From Epiperipatus broadwayi (lineage: Eukaryota; Onychophora; Udeonychophora; Euonychophora; Peripatidae): a stretch of 64,000 nucleotides of DNA. The notes below the pieces were generated by a model that saw only the letters and a list, made by a program, of their open reading frames with translations, had not been told where the DNA came from and made no database searches. Made by a program: the position numbers and the translations under genes. The first letter of the stretch is position 1; each line of letters starts with the position of its first letter. The stretch is from contig JAQFVV010012446.1 in assembly GCA_028023455.1 (NCBI GenBank), positions 6,883,501 through 6,947,500 on the forward strand. Reading direction: 5' to 3'. Below are positions 22,447 to 32,951 of the stretch, in pieces.

Positions 22447-23394
22447 ATGGGAAAGCCACTGGAAAATTCAATGACCTTTCAATACCCGTTGATTCAAATC
22501 ATAGATTTTTACGGTGGATTCTGGCAAGATCCTCAGCAACATATAGACAGTTTAGCTAATGCTTTTGCAATAGAAACTCTGGATAATGTTCAACAAATAC
22601 TAATTGCTCGTTACCATTTGAAAGCCGTGGCCGAAGACTGGTGGGGCGCGATAGAGAAGAAGCCGGACACTTTTGAACAATATTGTCACAAGCTTCTAGA
22701 AACATTCTGGAGTGAAGGGAAGCAAGAAAACTTGTTGCGTGACCTCATTAATGAACAGTTTTCAGTAAATAAGGGAAATACCTACGACCGATTTTTTTTA
22801 CAACAGTCAGCCAAATTTCGCTCATTGTCCAGTTTTAACTTTCCAGAGCCTCGAATTGTACGTATGATAGGATACAACATGCCACAAGAAATTCGGAAAC
22901 TTATGATTGGTAGTCAGATTAGTACTATTCACGAAATGATGAATTTCTTAGAAGAAGTGGATAAACATTTTAGATCTCCAGACCCAAGTTACGGAAAAGA
23001 CACTCCAGCCCCAACCATTAATCAAATGACTAATCTAATCTCTGAGAAAGATAATGAGGGACATCAGATAACTCATTTGTGTCCCATTATCGAAATAAAT
23101 GTAGAGGAGAGCAGAGTATCAGCCTTGATTGACTCGGGCAGTCAAGCATCCATTGTATCTGCTGCATGGATCGGAAACTTAAAAAAGAGACGCGAGATAA
23201 TGCAACTCCCAACCCGTCCGATCCAAATGACCTTGGCTAATGGGAAAAAGGTGTCAAGTGAAAACCATCAAGTGTGGTTGGAGGTTGAAATCAACAAAAG
23301 GCTAGTAGGACATACCTTTCTTATTATGACAGGGCTCATACATGATGTAGTATTGGGTTCCGACTTTTTGATTGAAAAACCATGGCATTATTGA
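22447..23394 (+). CDS. Gypsy Gag-protease ORF (capsid plus aspartic protease)
   Basis: I start at the ATG at 22447; the open frame reaches back to 22393 but only to a TTG with a hydrophobic AT-rich lead. The product is 315 residues. Residues about 15-175 form a retrotransposon capsid domain (LKAVAEDWWGAI at 59-69, then FEQYCHKLLETFWS). No CCHC zinc knuckle is present. Residues about 210-310 are an aspartic protease, with SALIDSGSQASIVS (catalytic D229-S-G) and the closing VLGSDFL at 302-308. The stop at 23394 follows the protease directly. RT-side sequence (GIIDYPKGRC) resumes in the next frame from about 23384, so a frameshift, not a natural end, probably terminates the ORF. Confidence 0.85.
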   Translation: MGKPLENSMTFQYPLIQIIDFYGGFWQDPQQHIDSLANAFAIETLDNVQQILIARYHLKAVAEDWWGAIEKKPDTFEQYCHKLLETFWSEGKQENLLRDLINEQFSVNKGNTYDRFFLQQSAKFRSLSSFNFPEPRIVRMIGYNMPQEIRKLMIGSQISTIHEMMNFLEEVDKHFRSPDPSYGKDTPAPTINQMTNLISEKDNEGHQITHLCPIIEINVEESRVSALIDSGSQASIVSAAWIGNLKKRREIMQLPTRPIQMTLANGKKVSSENHQVWLEVEINKRLVGHTFLIMTGLIHDVVLGSDFLIEKPWHY

Positions 23395-23416
23395 CTACCC
23401 TAAAGGTAGATGCTAA

Positions 23417-24010
23417 TTTGGAAATGAAACTGTCAACTTTAAAACATCACTCCACCGAGAAGGAAATCATGAAAGTTGCCTAATCCATCCAGTTGATCTT
23501 TCAATGATTGACAAAAAGGTTGAAGAATCCATTATTACTGAACCGGATGATACCGAACAAATGCGGGAAATCCTCAAGGAATATGCCATAATTTTCTCTC
23601 CAATGCCAGGCGAGATTACAGGGTACACCCACCGAATCAGAGTGAAAGAAGAAACTTACATCCAGTCCAAAACATACCCGATTCCATTTCAATATAAAGA
23701 TGAAGTAGAAGCACAGATAAAACAAATGATCGAATGGAATATTGTCGAGCGCAGCCCTTCTCCGTATAACAACCCATTGGTCGTCGTCAAGAAGAAAAAT
23801 GGAAACTTGCGGCTATGCTTGGATGCCCGGAGGTTAAACAGCATCACTATACCGGAAAGAGATGCTCCCCCTCCTATCCAAGAAGTACTTGTACGATTAG
23901 CTGGGAAGACAGTATTTTCAACATTAGATTTAACCGCCAGTTACTGGCAATTGAATCTCGATCCAAGGGACCGGAAATACACTGCATTTCGGTACGGTGG
24001 CTACACGCAC
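23417..24010 (+). pseudogene. Gypsy reverse transcriptase, N-terminal half
   Basis: Frame 2, open from just after an in-frame TAA at 23414-23416; a Met occurs at 23504. It carries the RT fingers and first palm: SPYNNPLVVVKKKNG, LRLCLDARRLN, and FSTLDLTASYWQLNLD with the first catalytic Asp at 23927-23929. Sense continues to about 24010 (RYGGYTH), after which the protein carries on in frame 1. One base lost, or two gained, near 24008-24013 explains the shift. The enzyme copies element RNA into DNA in cytoplasmic particles; this copy would be truncated before the YVDD site. Confidence 0.85.
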
Positions 24011-25539
24011 GTTTTAAAAGGGTTCCCTTCGGACTTATTAATAGTGGAGCAGGCCTTATGCGCTGTTTGAGGCAGGTCCTTTCTGAAGAAGTACAAAAAC
24101 AGATGGTATGCTATGTTGATGACATCGTAATCATCTCAGAAGATGTGAAGGAACACTTACAACATTTGGAAAGGTTCCTGAATGAATGCAGAATGAAGAA
24201 TATCACAGTGAACTTTGAAAAAAGCCGTTTTGCTATTGGGGAGATAACCTTCCTTGGTCATGTCATTAACAAACATGGTATCAAGGTACATCCAGACAAA
24301 GTTGCAGCCATAGAGAAGTTTCCAACCCCGACTACTCGGAAACAGATCCGATCATTTCTTGGACTTTGCAACTTTTATCACAAGTTCTATCCAAACTTTG
24401 CCCAGGAAACTAGGAATCTTATAGACCTCATAAAAAAAAACCGAAAGTGGGAATGGACCCCACTCCATGACCAGGAACTACTAAACATAAAAGAAAACTT
24501 TCTACGGGTGGTTATGCTGCACCACCCTGATTTTAGCCGGACCTTTTACGTACAAACTGACAGCAGCAAGCAAGGGCTGGGAGCTGTTTTGTTTCAAAAG
24601 GGTGATTCTGGTGAACATCAAGTGATATATTTTTGCAGTCGTGCTTTAAAGGGTGCTGAAATACATTACACCACCACTGAGCAAGAAACTCTTGCCATAG
24701 TATGGGCATGCCAGAAATTCCGGCAATTCCTTCTAGGATCAGAAGTTGTCATCATAACTGACCACCGATGTCTAGAATTTCTTAATAAGAGTTTCCTCAC
24801 CAACGACCGACTCATTAGATGGAGCTTGGTCCTCCAACAATTTCAGTATAAGATCCAATATTGCCCAGGACCAGAGAATGTAGTGGCTGACATTTTAAGT
24901 CGCCATCCAGTACGAATGAGCATACAGAACCCAAAAATAAACGATCAATCCTTAAAAATTATGGTCACCAAAACATTGAGTCCCGCCGAGGCCGAGCTAA
25001 GGAATCTTGCATACTGGCAGGGCATACAATATCACCACATTATTCTGGAGTTGTCCAAGACCCAGAGTAAGGACAAGAACCTACAAAGCAAATATACTCA
25101 CTTTCGGGTCAAGGAGGGTATTTTGCAGACCAAAACTGGGGACTATAGTGCACCATGGAAAACTATGGTCCCAGATAGGCTGAGACCATCCTTACTTAGA
25201 CATATTCATCAAATCATTGGGCACTACGGACCAAGAAAGACAGAAGAGGCAGTGCGTCGTCAGTTCTACTGGCCAGGAATGTACAATCAGATTCTCACTA
25301 CTTTTAAAAAATTTAAATTTTGTGTTCCCCCTAAATTTCCAAAAAAACCTTTTGAAGGAGGTATAAAACCCATGAAGGCCCCAAGACCAAATGAAATCCT
25401 CGCTATAGACCATTATGGGCCTCTTCCCAAATTTAGGACCTTTCAATACTTGCTTGTCACATATGATATTTTTTCGAAGTATGTTCAAATTTACCCAGTG
25501 CGAACCACAAATTCACGAAATGCCATTTGGGCCCTATAG
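24010..25539 (+). pseudogene. Gypsy reverse transcriptase C-part, RNase H and integrase N-part
   Basis: Frame 1. Order: LPFG-type block (VPFGLINSGAG), YVDD at 24112-24123, the RT connection (FLGLCNFYHKF), RNase H with QTDSSKQGLGAVLF, TTTEQETLAIVWA, VVIITDHRCLEFL and NVVADILSRH (four acidic residues present), then integrase. The integrase zinc region has HIHQIIGH but only one Cys (FCVPPKF) where CxxC is expected. The first catalytic Asp is in LAIDHYGP at 25408-25410. A TAG at 25537-25539 ends the frame inside the integrase core. The frame extends back to about 23815 but only as an out-of-frame overlap with the RT N-part. Confidence 0.88.
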
Positions 25540-25968
25540 GATAAGCAATTTTCTGAGGTAGGTAAGCCTGAGACCATATTATCAGATCATGGCTCAGCGT
25601 TCACCTCAAAAGAGTGGAAGAATTGGACAAAAAAACAAAAGGTAAATCATCGTCTGACATCAATTAGAAACCCGCAGTCCAACCACCCATGTGAAAGAGT
25701 TATGAGAGAAATTAGTCAACTCTTTCGTGTGTGCGTACCTACAGATCGGAGATGGGTGGATAAAGTTCCATATGTTATGGACTGCATTAATAATACAATG
25801 AATGAGTCAACGGGTTTCGCACCTACACGTCTTCACTATGGGCAGCCATGTCAGGCCATTTTTTCTTCACTATTACCAAAAGATGAAATATTTATTAATC
25901 CAATAACTGACCAAGATATGGTCAGAAAGTGGCTAGCGCAGATGGCCCAGAGTCAAATAAAGAGGTAG
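25540..25968 (+). pseudogene. Gypsy integrase core, C-part
   Basis: Same frame as the preceding piece, immediately after the TAG stop. The second Asp lies in ILSDHGSAF at 25585-25587 and the Glu in HPCERVMREI at 25693-25695. Thirty-five residues separate them, the DX35E spacing of retroviral-type integrases. It continues through the conserved VPYVMDCINNTMNESTGFAP and then GQPCQAIF. It ends at TAG 25966-25968 because the remaining C-terminus is in frame 2. The catalytic triad is complete across the broken ORF, so the damage is in the frame rather than the active site. Confidence 0.87.
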
Positions 25969-25969
25969 G

Positions 25970-26200
25970 ATGCAACATTACTATTTTAAAGTTGGGGATC
26001 AAGTTTGGTTAAGATCACCAAGAACTAGTAATGCCCCTAAGAAAGAATTCAAAAAATTCTTCCCATTATACAGTGGGCCGTATGAAATAATCAAGGATTG
26101 CCATGACAATGCGTTTTTGCTAAAGGGAAAGGGACTCCAGGGGGTTTACAATGCCAGACAGTTAAAACCATATGTGCCACCTGATCCAGGGAAACAATAG
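25970..26200 (+). pseudogene. Gypsy integrase C-terminal GPY/F module
   Basis: Frame 2. It begins HYYFKVGDQVWLRS, then FPLYSGPYEII (GPY/F motif), and ends NARQLKPYVPPDPGKQ. This small beta-barrel-like module follows the integrase core in Ty3/gypsy elements. No chromodomain follows; the stop is at 26198-26200. It is out of frame with the core by one base near 25955-25970. The ATG at 25970 is inside the domain and is not a natural start. Confidence 0.8.
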
Positions 26201-26457
26201 GACATCCATTAAATGACAGATATATATACAGAAGACCGACTGACACAACCATAGGGAAATGAGACTTGATTATCGGACCGATTTATTATAAACTTATTAT
26301 AAGCGGAATATTCAAAAAAAAGTTGATCGTAGTGAGACATGTATAATTTTTGTAGCTTGGGCAGGTTAGATTATTCACGCTCATGCTGTTCTCCCAGAGT
26401 CTATACACTTATGCAACTGTATAAGTAAAGTCTTTTTTTTTCATTGTTTTTTTTTTT

Positions 26458-26471
26458 GAAGTGAAAAGAAA
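26458..26471 (+). promoter_or_regulatory. Polypurine tract
   Basis: GAAGTGAAAAGAAA, purine except for one T, ends exactly one base before the 3' LTR TGAAGC. This is the expected primer for plus-strand DNA synthesis and fixes the LTR start. Confidence 0.8.
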
Positions 26472-29063
26472 TGAAGCAGTCGGATCTGAGTTCGATCCTA
26501 GCTTCATGTTATTTACCCTAATGCTAACCTTAAATTTCCGATGCAATGGGGCTTTATACGTTCAATCCACGCTAAATTTCATAATGAATAACTTATTTCA
26601 AATGCGTAGCAAAATTAATTAGTTTAGTTTAAAATTGATCAATTCTCTAAATAAATTCATGATAAAATATTCATGAATTTATATATATTAAATTGCGTGG
26701 ATTGTGCGTATATACTTGTAAATATTAAATATATATAAATTGTTCGAAAGTTTCATTGCGTCGGGAATACTTGTTTTTTTTTTTACTTTTAAATAATTTG
26801 TAAAGTTTCGTTGATTAAAAGCCACATTCCTTCGATAAGCTTTAAAATTCTTAAAAACAATAGTAAAGTTTTATTAATTAAAAAAGATAAGGATTCATTT
26901 TTCTAATTAAATTATTTTCAAATCTTAAGAATTCATTTTCAATTAGAGAAGGAATTCAAGCTAATTAGTTTGAAAGCCTTATCGAAGGAATGTATTTGAA
27001 AACAACTAATTATAAAACACATTGATAATAAAATGAGCGCTAGCCGGAGGCATCAGTGAACAGTATATATAGCCCTGAAAAGTCAGGAGAAAAAAGACTA
27101 GCTTTGTTGTAGAGTAGTGCAGTGAACTCTGTGCGTATAAAAATTGTATTTCATCATGATAGAGGGCTAGAACATCAGGAATCTGGCTACGGTTCCTAAA
27201 GTCCCGAGAAATCTTCACTGGAGCTGCTGAATCTTTCCGGACCGATCAGACTGCTAAGATCATGAAAAGCTACTAAAAATGCTGTTCCAATAATCAACCA
27301 AATGGTGCCTACGTTTTCAACAACTTGGAGGTGCAACTTAAGGACCAGCGGAAGGGGTAATATATTTCTATAATGAACGTTAAACTTTCTGGCCAGTTCG
27401 AACTTTATCTTACACTCCCTTTTAGAGCTCTTTTATTCTCATTTATAATGTAATAATACTCTGTGTAAAACCTTTTATTTATGCTATTTTAAATTAGTAA
27501 TTCTCTCAATCCCTAGTCTTTAAAGATAACTTTCCTTCATTACTATGGCGGTTCATTTATTATATTATATATATATTTTGCATGTGATTTATTAATGTTG
27601 TTATTTTTAATTATATGCCAATAATCTTTTGACTCGATGATTTCCTTCATTTCCTTTGCCTTATACAAGTAGTATAAGATTAATTCTGATAGTTAATTTT
27701 CGCCCGTTAGAACTAGATTTATACAGTTCGATCAATTATCGAGTCGAAAGAAATTATTAAATATGTGCTATTTTTATCATTGGCTAATAATAAATTATTA
27801 GCACTGTTTCTAATCTATGCCTCAGCTATTTTCTCATATTCAACAATGCGTATTTATTCATATATAATTTTAAATGTTTTTGCAAAAGGGCCGATAAAGG
27901 AATCAAATATATTCTAATTTAACTTTGTTATTTTGTATTAAGATTCAGGAAGGGCACAATGATTGGGGCAGAATTAATATAATTTACAAATACTTTAAAA
28001 TAGTTCGTTAAAAGCTCGTTTGACTTTAATTAATTGATCAAGTCATCACATAGAGCATTCTATATGGGTTTTAGTATTCAAACGATGACTATCAAGTCAT
28101 CATCGTCGAACGTTTCTGGCGTAGGGCAATCTTCCGCTCCGTTAGGCTGGTCGGTGATCATATTTCTGTTATTTAAATTATCGAGGAAGAAAGCACTTCC
28201 TCTCCTGTTCATATTAGTCAAAGGGCATAAGACTTTCCAGACGCAAGCCGCCATAGGACTTCGATCATCGACTAGCTGTCATCTTTCAATTTCACTTTCT
28301 AGCTCATAATTCGTCGGCACCGTTATTTCTCAGTCCCAGTAAAGCCCGCTCTGATGCTCGTAATTCGTGACGAAGTGATTTAAATTAAAGTCGAACAAAT
28401 TCTCAAATATATTAATAATTAAATCTGTTTTCACATCAAGGTTAAAGTTATGCCCTAAAATACGTATCTTGCTCTTCGTGAATAGATTTTCGAATGTGAA
28501 AATAAATATCACATTCCATCGTAATCAAATTAGAGCAATCATTTCCTTCGTTAATGAATACCTTTATCAGCCTTTATATTTCTTGTTGGGGGCATAGGCA
28601 GAGACTTTCAATTTACGTAATACTTGTTGGCATATGATAAGGACCGCCACTTTATTATAATTGTAAGATATCTTAAAGACTAGAGGTAATTAATGCATTC
28701 TTTATTTTATGAAACAAAACAAATTATTTTTATTAAATATTTTCTAACATACTTGGTTTTCTTAGTTCATTATTCTTTTTATAATTATTTAAATGTTAAT
28801 ACCCACTGTCTGTGTTGGCAACCCGAACATACATATGATTCGATTTATAAAATTATTCAAAGTATATAAATTCTTAGATATTAGTGTTACTCAGGAGTCT
28901 CTAGTCCTCACCAACCGTTGAGCTAGTTCTTGGTGCATAGCACTGTGCCGTCGATTTCTGCTATCTGAGCTGTTGAGTTGGGTTTGAATTCAGTTTTGAA
29001 CCACCTGAGTTTGAATCCGATTTGACTTGCGGTGGTGGTGGCTTTCGACCGGTACATGGTTAT
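26472..29063 (+). repeat. 3' LTR of the gypsy element
   Basis: Direct copy of 18366-20955, at an offset of 8106 rising to 8108 after a 2-base gain in a T run near 26780. Substitutions are scattered and mostly transitions. The antisense ORF is at 28254-28078 and the tip hairpin at 26472-26506. It ends GGTACATGGTTAT, then unique sequence ATTATACG. Confidence 0.93.
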
Positions 29064-29359
29064 ATTATACGTACCTTATCTTATCCAGAAATTGAAATGA
29101 TCTGATGACAGATATCACAATAAAATTTACAAAAAGTGGAATCTCTTTTAACCAAAAAATGCCCCAAAATTGCAAAAGATCAATCTCATCAATATGGTCA
29201 ACACTCAAGGATTTTACTAGACAAAATGATTCATGAGAAAAGCATCAAAGAAATGTACTTATATATACGTTACCTTTGCACAGGTAATTAAAAGCTGGAA
29301 GTAGTAATTTTTTGCTGCAACAGATATAAAGTACAATAATTTATACAAATGTTTATTAA

Positions 29360-29580
29360 CACTATCTCATACAACTGATACACATGTCCACACACATGTA
29401 GAAAAGATAAATAATCACCAATATACGTATTTCATGCTAAATCAGCACTCATCAGTTGGTCCAGATTATCATCTCCCACACAACTGATGAGTGCTGGTTT
29501 AGCATGAAATACGTATATTGGTGATTATTTATCTTTTCTACATGTGTGTGGTCTTGTGTATCAGTTGTATGAGATAGTGT
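29360..29580. repeat. Near-perfect palindrome, arms about 100 bp (repeat family B)
   Basis: The left arm 29360-29458 and right arm 29481-29580 are near-complete reverse complements with a 22-bp loop (CCAGATTATCATCTCCCACA). The arms contain family B blocks (AATATACGTATTTCATGCTA, CACTCATCAGTTG). The sequence following the right arm (GGATAGTTGAAGGGTGC, GAGTTCAAATCCC) is the tRNA-like end of the same family, seen also at 52270-52310. Confidence 0.85.
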
Positions 29581-30049
29581 GGATAGTTGAAGGGTGCTTG
29601 ATAATCTGAGTTCAAATCCCTATACTTACAATTAAGCTCCCAGGTTTGTGAAGAGTGCTTGGTTTTCAAATATTTACAAATGTTTATTAATAACAATAAA
29701 GTACAAGTTTGTACATTTTAATCCTAAATATTACATCGAACATTAAAGGTACACAGAAAAGATTTCATAGACTGAACGTTTATGTTAGACTACACTCTAA
29801 CATATAGCACATTTAAAAGAAAAATGGTAATTATTCTTCTGACAACTCATTATTATTTTCAAAACTCAATATATATATATATCATATAGGATATGTAATT
29901 TAGAGAAATGAAAAGGATTCTGATCTATACATTTCAGTATAACAATAAGTATTTAATGCATTTGGGCTGATTCAAAACTTTCCAATACCCCAAACAAATT
30001 GTTCTACTACAAGCCCTTATTAATGATTTATATATATTTTTGATTAGAA

Positions 30050-30140
30050 TTCTGCCCTGTGTCCATAGGGTAATTCTGGAGCTTAAGGATCATGGATCTT
30101 TTGATGCTTGAACTCCCGAGCAATAAAGCCATTCAATTAT
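30050..30140 (+). mobile_element. SINE family C, partial copy
   Basis: Carries GCCCTGTGTCCATAGGG and the family tail GAACTCCCGAGCAATAAAGC; the tRNA-like head is too diverged to show clear A and B boxes. Confidence 0.5.
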
Positions 30141-30444
30141 TTCTTCTTTATTAGAATTCTGATTGATTTAATGAAAATTATTCAGAATTTTGAACTCTAA
30201 TCTACTAACAAAAATTTACAAATTATTTGCAGTAGTTCCATTTAGAAATCCAAATACGTATAATTCATAAAATTAAATTAAAATTCTCAAAAACATTTTT
30301 TTTTTTTAATTTATTACAATATGTATTATGCCCAACATCCAAAACTTTTGTACTGAAATATGTGGATAGTACTCAAAGATAGTTCATAGTCTTAAAATAA
30401 AAATTTCAATAAACTTTGTTCTATCTTTGATAAAGATAAAAATA

Positions 30445-30878
30445 AAAACAGTAGCAATTCTCTCAATATAATAACGCTACCTAGTGCAAGCCATAGTAAT
30501 CAATGGATGCTAGAAGGATGGTGCATCCAAATCCCTATCTTGTGCCTACTTATCCAATATCCCTAGACTAGTTTCTAACTTATGGCTTTCATTAAAGAGA
30601 AGTCTTTGATCTGAGAACACTGCACCTAGATCTTTGGAACCCTTCAACAGCCACCTTTTACTTTTTTAGTTAACTACAAAGCTATAAGCCCAATTGAAAA
30701 CCAGATGTTTTAATCAATCTAATTAACTTGTATAATCATACAGATCTAAACACAGTTCAATATGTATATACTCTGATGTCTCACCAACATCATTTTGAAT
30801 ATGATTGATATTAAACCATTAAAACATTAGCAACTCTTCCCATATACTACTATATGGAGAGAGTTCCTACTGTTTTAA
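30445..30878 (+). mobile_element. MITE family A, diverged full-length copy
   Basis: Shares AGTAATCAATGGATGC, CCAATATCCCTAGACTAG, a CTGAGAACACTGCACCTAG block and a right end TATGGAGAGAGTTCCTACTG with the 10.5-kb copy. An extra ~95 bp in the right half makes it longer. The sequence beyond (GTGATCATGTGATGTTTTAG) is also conserved. Confidence 0.7.
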
Positions 30879-30985
30879 CAGATTGTGTAAACAGAAGAAC
30901 TGGTGATCATGTGATGTTTTAGTGGTTTAATAAAGAATATTTAAGATTAAATTTCTGGTAATACTTTATAACAAAACTTATCTCT

Positions 30986-31254
30986 TTGAGAAATTTTTTA
31001 AAAAGTTCACCAAGGTTTATTATAACTTCAACTCCAAAGCAAATTAAAGTCAGAGCAAATAAACAAATTTACAGAAGACATGCAACTGTGTATTCCTTTC
31101 TGTGTGTAAACCGTATAATATGGAACTCTCTTATATCTCACTATGTTACTGAATCTTCAAAATTAATTCCATTGTCCGTTATAATACTAATTATGGATTC
31201 ATACACTGTTATCCAAGCAACTGCTTGCCTTCTGGACGTCTCAGGACATCCTAG
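30986..31254 (+). other. Open frame of uncertain nature (LINE 3' end or exon)
   Basis: Open for 90 codons from a TTG. The middle, RRHATVYSFLCVNRIIWNSL, resembles the ...YSFFPRTIxxWNSLP block at the C-terminus of several LINE ORF2 proteins, which would make this a retrotransposon tail. Alternatively it ends in a GT donor (CCTAG|GTAATA at 31254/31255) in a phase that fits a terminal-exon candidate at 31850. I cannot decide; I favour the LINE reading. Confidence 0.3.
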
Positions 31255-31849
31255 GTAATAGTTTATATTTTGATATCAATTGTAGTTTAAACTCGGCGAA
31301 ATCACTGAACAGGAACTCACTTATGATATACTTCATAGATTAACAGTAAGCAATCAATCATATCTGTTATAATTATCAAATTATAGTTGTGTTTAGGCTG
31401 CATTATTACTTAAAAATAAAATGTTTCGCTTTTAAATACTATACTTTTAATATCCACATTATTTGTCTTTCGAGACTTGTCAACAAACGCATACCCTAAT
31501 GGTTAGAATTTGACAATTATATAACTAGAATTTTTAAGCGAACTAGATATTCCAAAAATTAAGATACACAGAATATTTCCCTGTATCAACAGTTACGATT
31601 AAAAAAAAGAACCTTTTCGTTAGCTCTCAAAGGGCGAAACCATTGCGATTAAATTAATAACTGGAATTCTGTTTAAAAGTTGAATTAATGGTTAATCATT
31701 TTTAAATGTGAGAAGTTCAACATAGTAAGCAACTTTTATATTTAGGGAACCTTAAAATATTTCGGTTTAAAATTATAAATAATTGGATAACTTCTTTTTA
31801 CTAATTTCTAGCAAATTAAACTAATTCTTTGTTCTAAATTTTTTTTCAG

Positions 31850-31901
31850 ACGGGTTTTATTTAAGGAAGACTCTTATGACAACATATATATTAAATTTTA
31901 A
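31850..31901 (+). CDS. Possible short terminal exon, unrecognised
   Basis: A strong acceptor (eight T then CAG at 31847-31849) precedes one base plus the codons RVLFKEDSYDNIYIKF and a TAA at 31899-31901. AATAAA follows at 31903. Phase agrees with the donor at 31254. Very short, and AT-rich DNA produces such patterns by chance. Confidence 0.22.
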
Positions 31902-32289
31902 AAATAAATTATTTCAAGCTTTTTAAATATTCTGTTAATTGAAACAACACTTACCATCAATATCTTTTTCGCTAAAATAACGTGCCTAAAAAAATGATGA
32001 AATATATTTAAAAAATTTTTAGAAAATAAATTAAAAATATAGTAATAGTGTACTTTTTTAAAAAAAAAAAATAAGACAAATAAACAGAACCAACCATTTT
32101 ATTTAATGACCTTCGATGTCAAACTAATATCGCAGAAAATGCAAAATGCCTTTACAAAATGAAAACAAATTGTAATTATTATTTTTTAAAATTTTGATAT
32201 TTATTTTATTGATTATTAAAAATCTTAGCATAAGATATTTTATTTATACATTATTAACAAATTATATCTCTGGGAAGTCTATTCGGATG

Positions 32290-32331
32290 TGACGTTTGTT
32301 TTGGGGAGTTAACATGACGTTCCGCACGTCA
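32290..32331. promoter_or_regulatory. Cluster of three CRE/ATF-type half sites
   Basis: TGACGT at 32290-32295 and 32315-32320, and ACGTCA at 32326-32331, in a locally GC-richer stretch about 120 bp before the gap. Three TGACGT-type hexamers in 42 bp are unexpected in DNA this AT-rich and resemble a CREB/ATF promoter. No gene start is visible, and the downstream side is lost in the gap. Confidence 0.35.
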
Positions 32332-32451
32332 TACTCGATTGTTTTGTATAACTACCAAAAACTTCTTTTAAAAAATGTTATTTCTTTTATGTATTAAGGA
32401 TTACAAAGTAAGAAGCTGTCTTTAATGCTGGTAAATGCTGTTGTGTTATAT

Positions 32452-32951
32452 NNNNNNNNNNNNNNNNNNNNNNNNNNNNNNNNNNNNNNNNNNNNNNNNN
32501 NNNNNNNNNNNNNNNNNNNNNNNNNNNNNNNNNNNNNNNNNNNNNNNNNNNNNNNNNNNNNNNNNNNNNNNNNNNNNNNNNNNNNNNNNNNNNNNNNNNN
32601 NNNNNNNNNNNNNNNNNNNNNNNNNNNNNNNNNNNNNNNNNNNNNNNNNNNNNNNNNNNNNNNNNNNNNNNNNNNNNNNNNNNNNNNNNNNNNNNNNNNN
32701 NNNNNNNNNNNNNNNNNNNNNNNNNNNNNNNNNNNNNNNNNNNNNNNNNNNNNNNNNNNNNNNNNNNNNNNNNNNNNNNNNNNNNNNNNNNNNNNNNNNN
32801 NNNNNNNNNNNNNNNNNNNNNNNNNNNNNNNNNNNNNNNNNNNNNNNNNNNNNNNNNNNNNNNNNNNNNNNNNNNNNNNNNNNNNNNNNNNNNNNNNNNN
32901 NNNNNNNNNNNNNNNNNNNNNNNNNNNNNNNNNNNNNNNNNNNNNNNNNNN
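32452..32951. other. Assembly gap, exactly 500 N
   Basis: Fixed-length run of N. Unique sequence lies to the left and a satellite monomer begins on the first base to the right. The gap size is nominal, so the satellite's true length and left edge are unknown. Confidence 0.98.

Larger units (their letters stand above)
18366..29063 (+). mobile_element. Ty3/gypsy LTR retrotransposon, full length, coding region broken
   Basis: Two direct 2.59-kb LTRs flank a 5.5-kb interior with gag-protease-RT-RNaseH-integrase in the gypsy order. A purine tract abuts the 3' LTR. By eye the LTRs differ at about 23 positions plus small indels (about 0.9%), so insertion is fairly recent. A 4-bp ATAT lies immediately outside each end (18362-18365 and 29062-29065) and may be the target duplication if the 3' LTR ends at 29061. 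The LTR begins TG but lacks a terminal CA. Only about 260 bp separate the integrase end from the purine tract, so there is no envelope gene. Pol has frameshifts and stops, so this copy is non-autonomous. Confidence 0.93.

Noticed and set aside
23504-23725. Minus-strand ORFs within the gypsy interior (23501-23725, 25192-25488)
   Set aside because: They are antisense shadows of the RT and integrase coding regions.
26201-26457. Envelope gene that would make the gypsy element an errantivirus
   Set aside because: Only about 260 bp lie between the integrase end and the purine tract, with no open frame.
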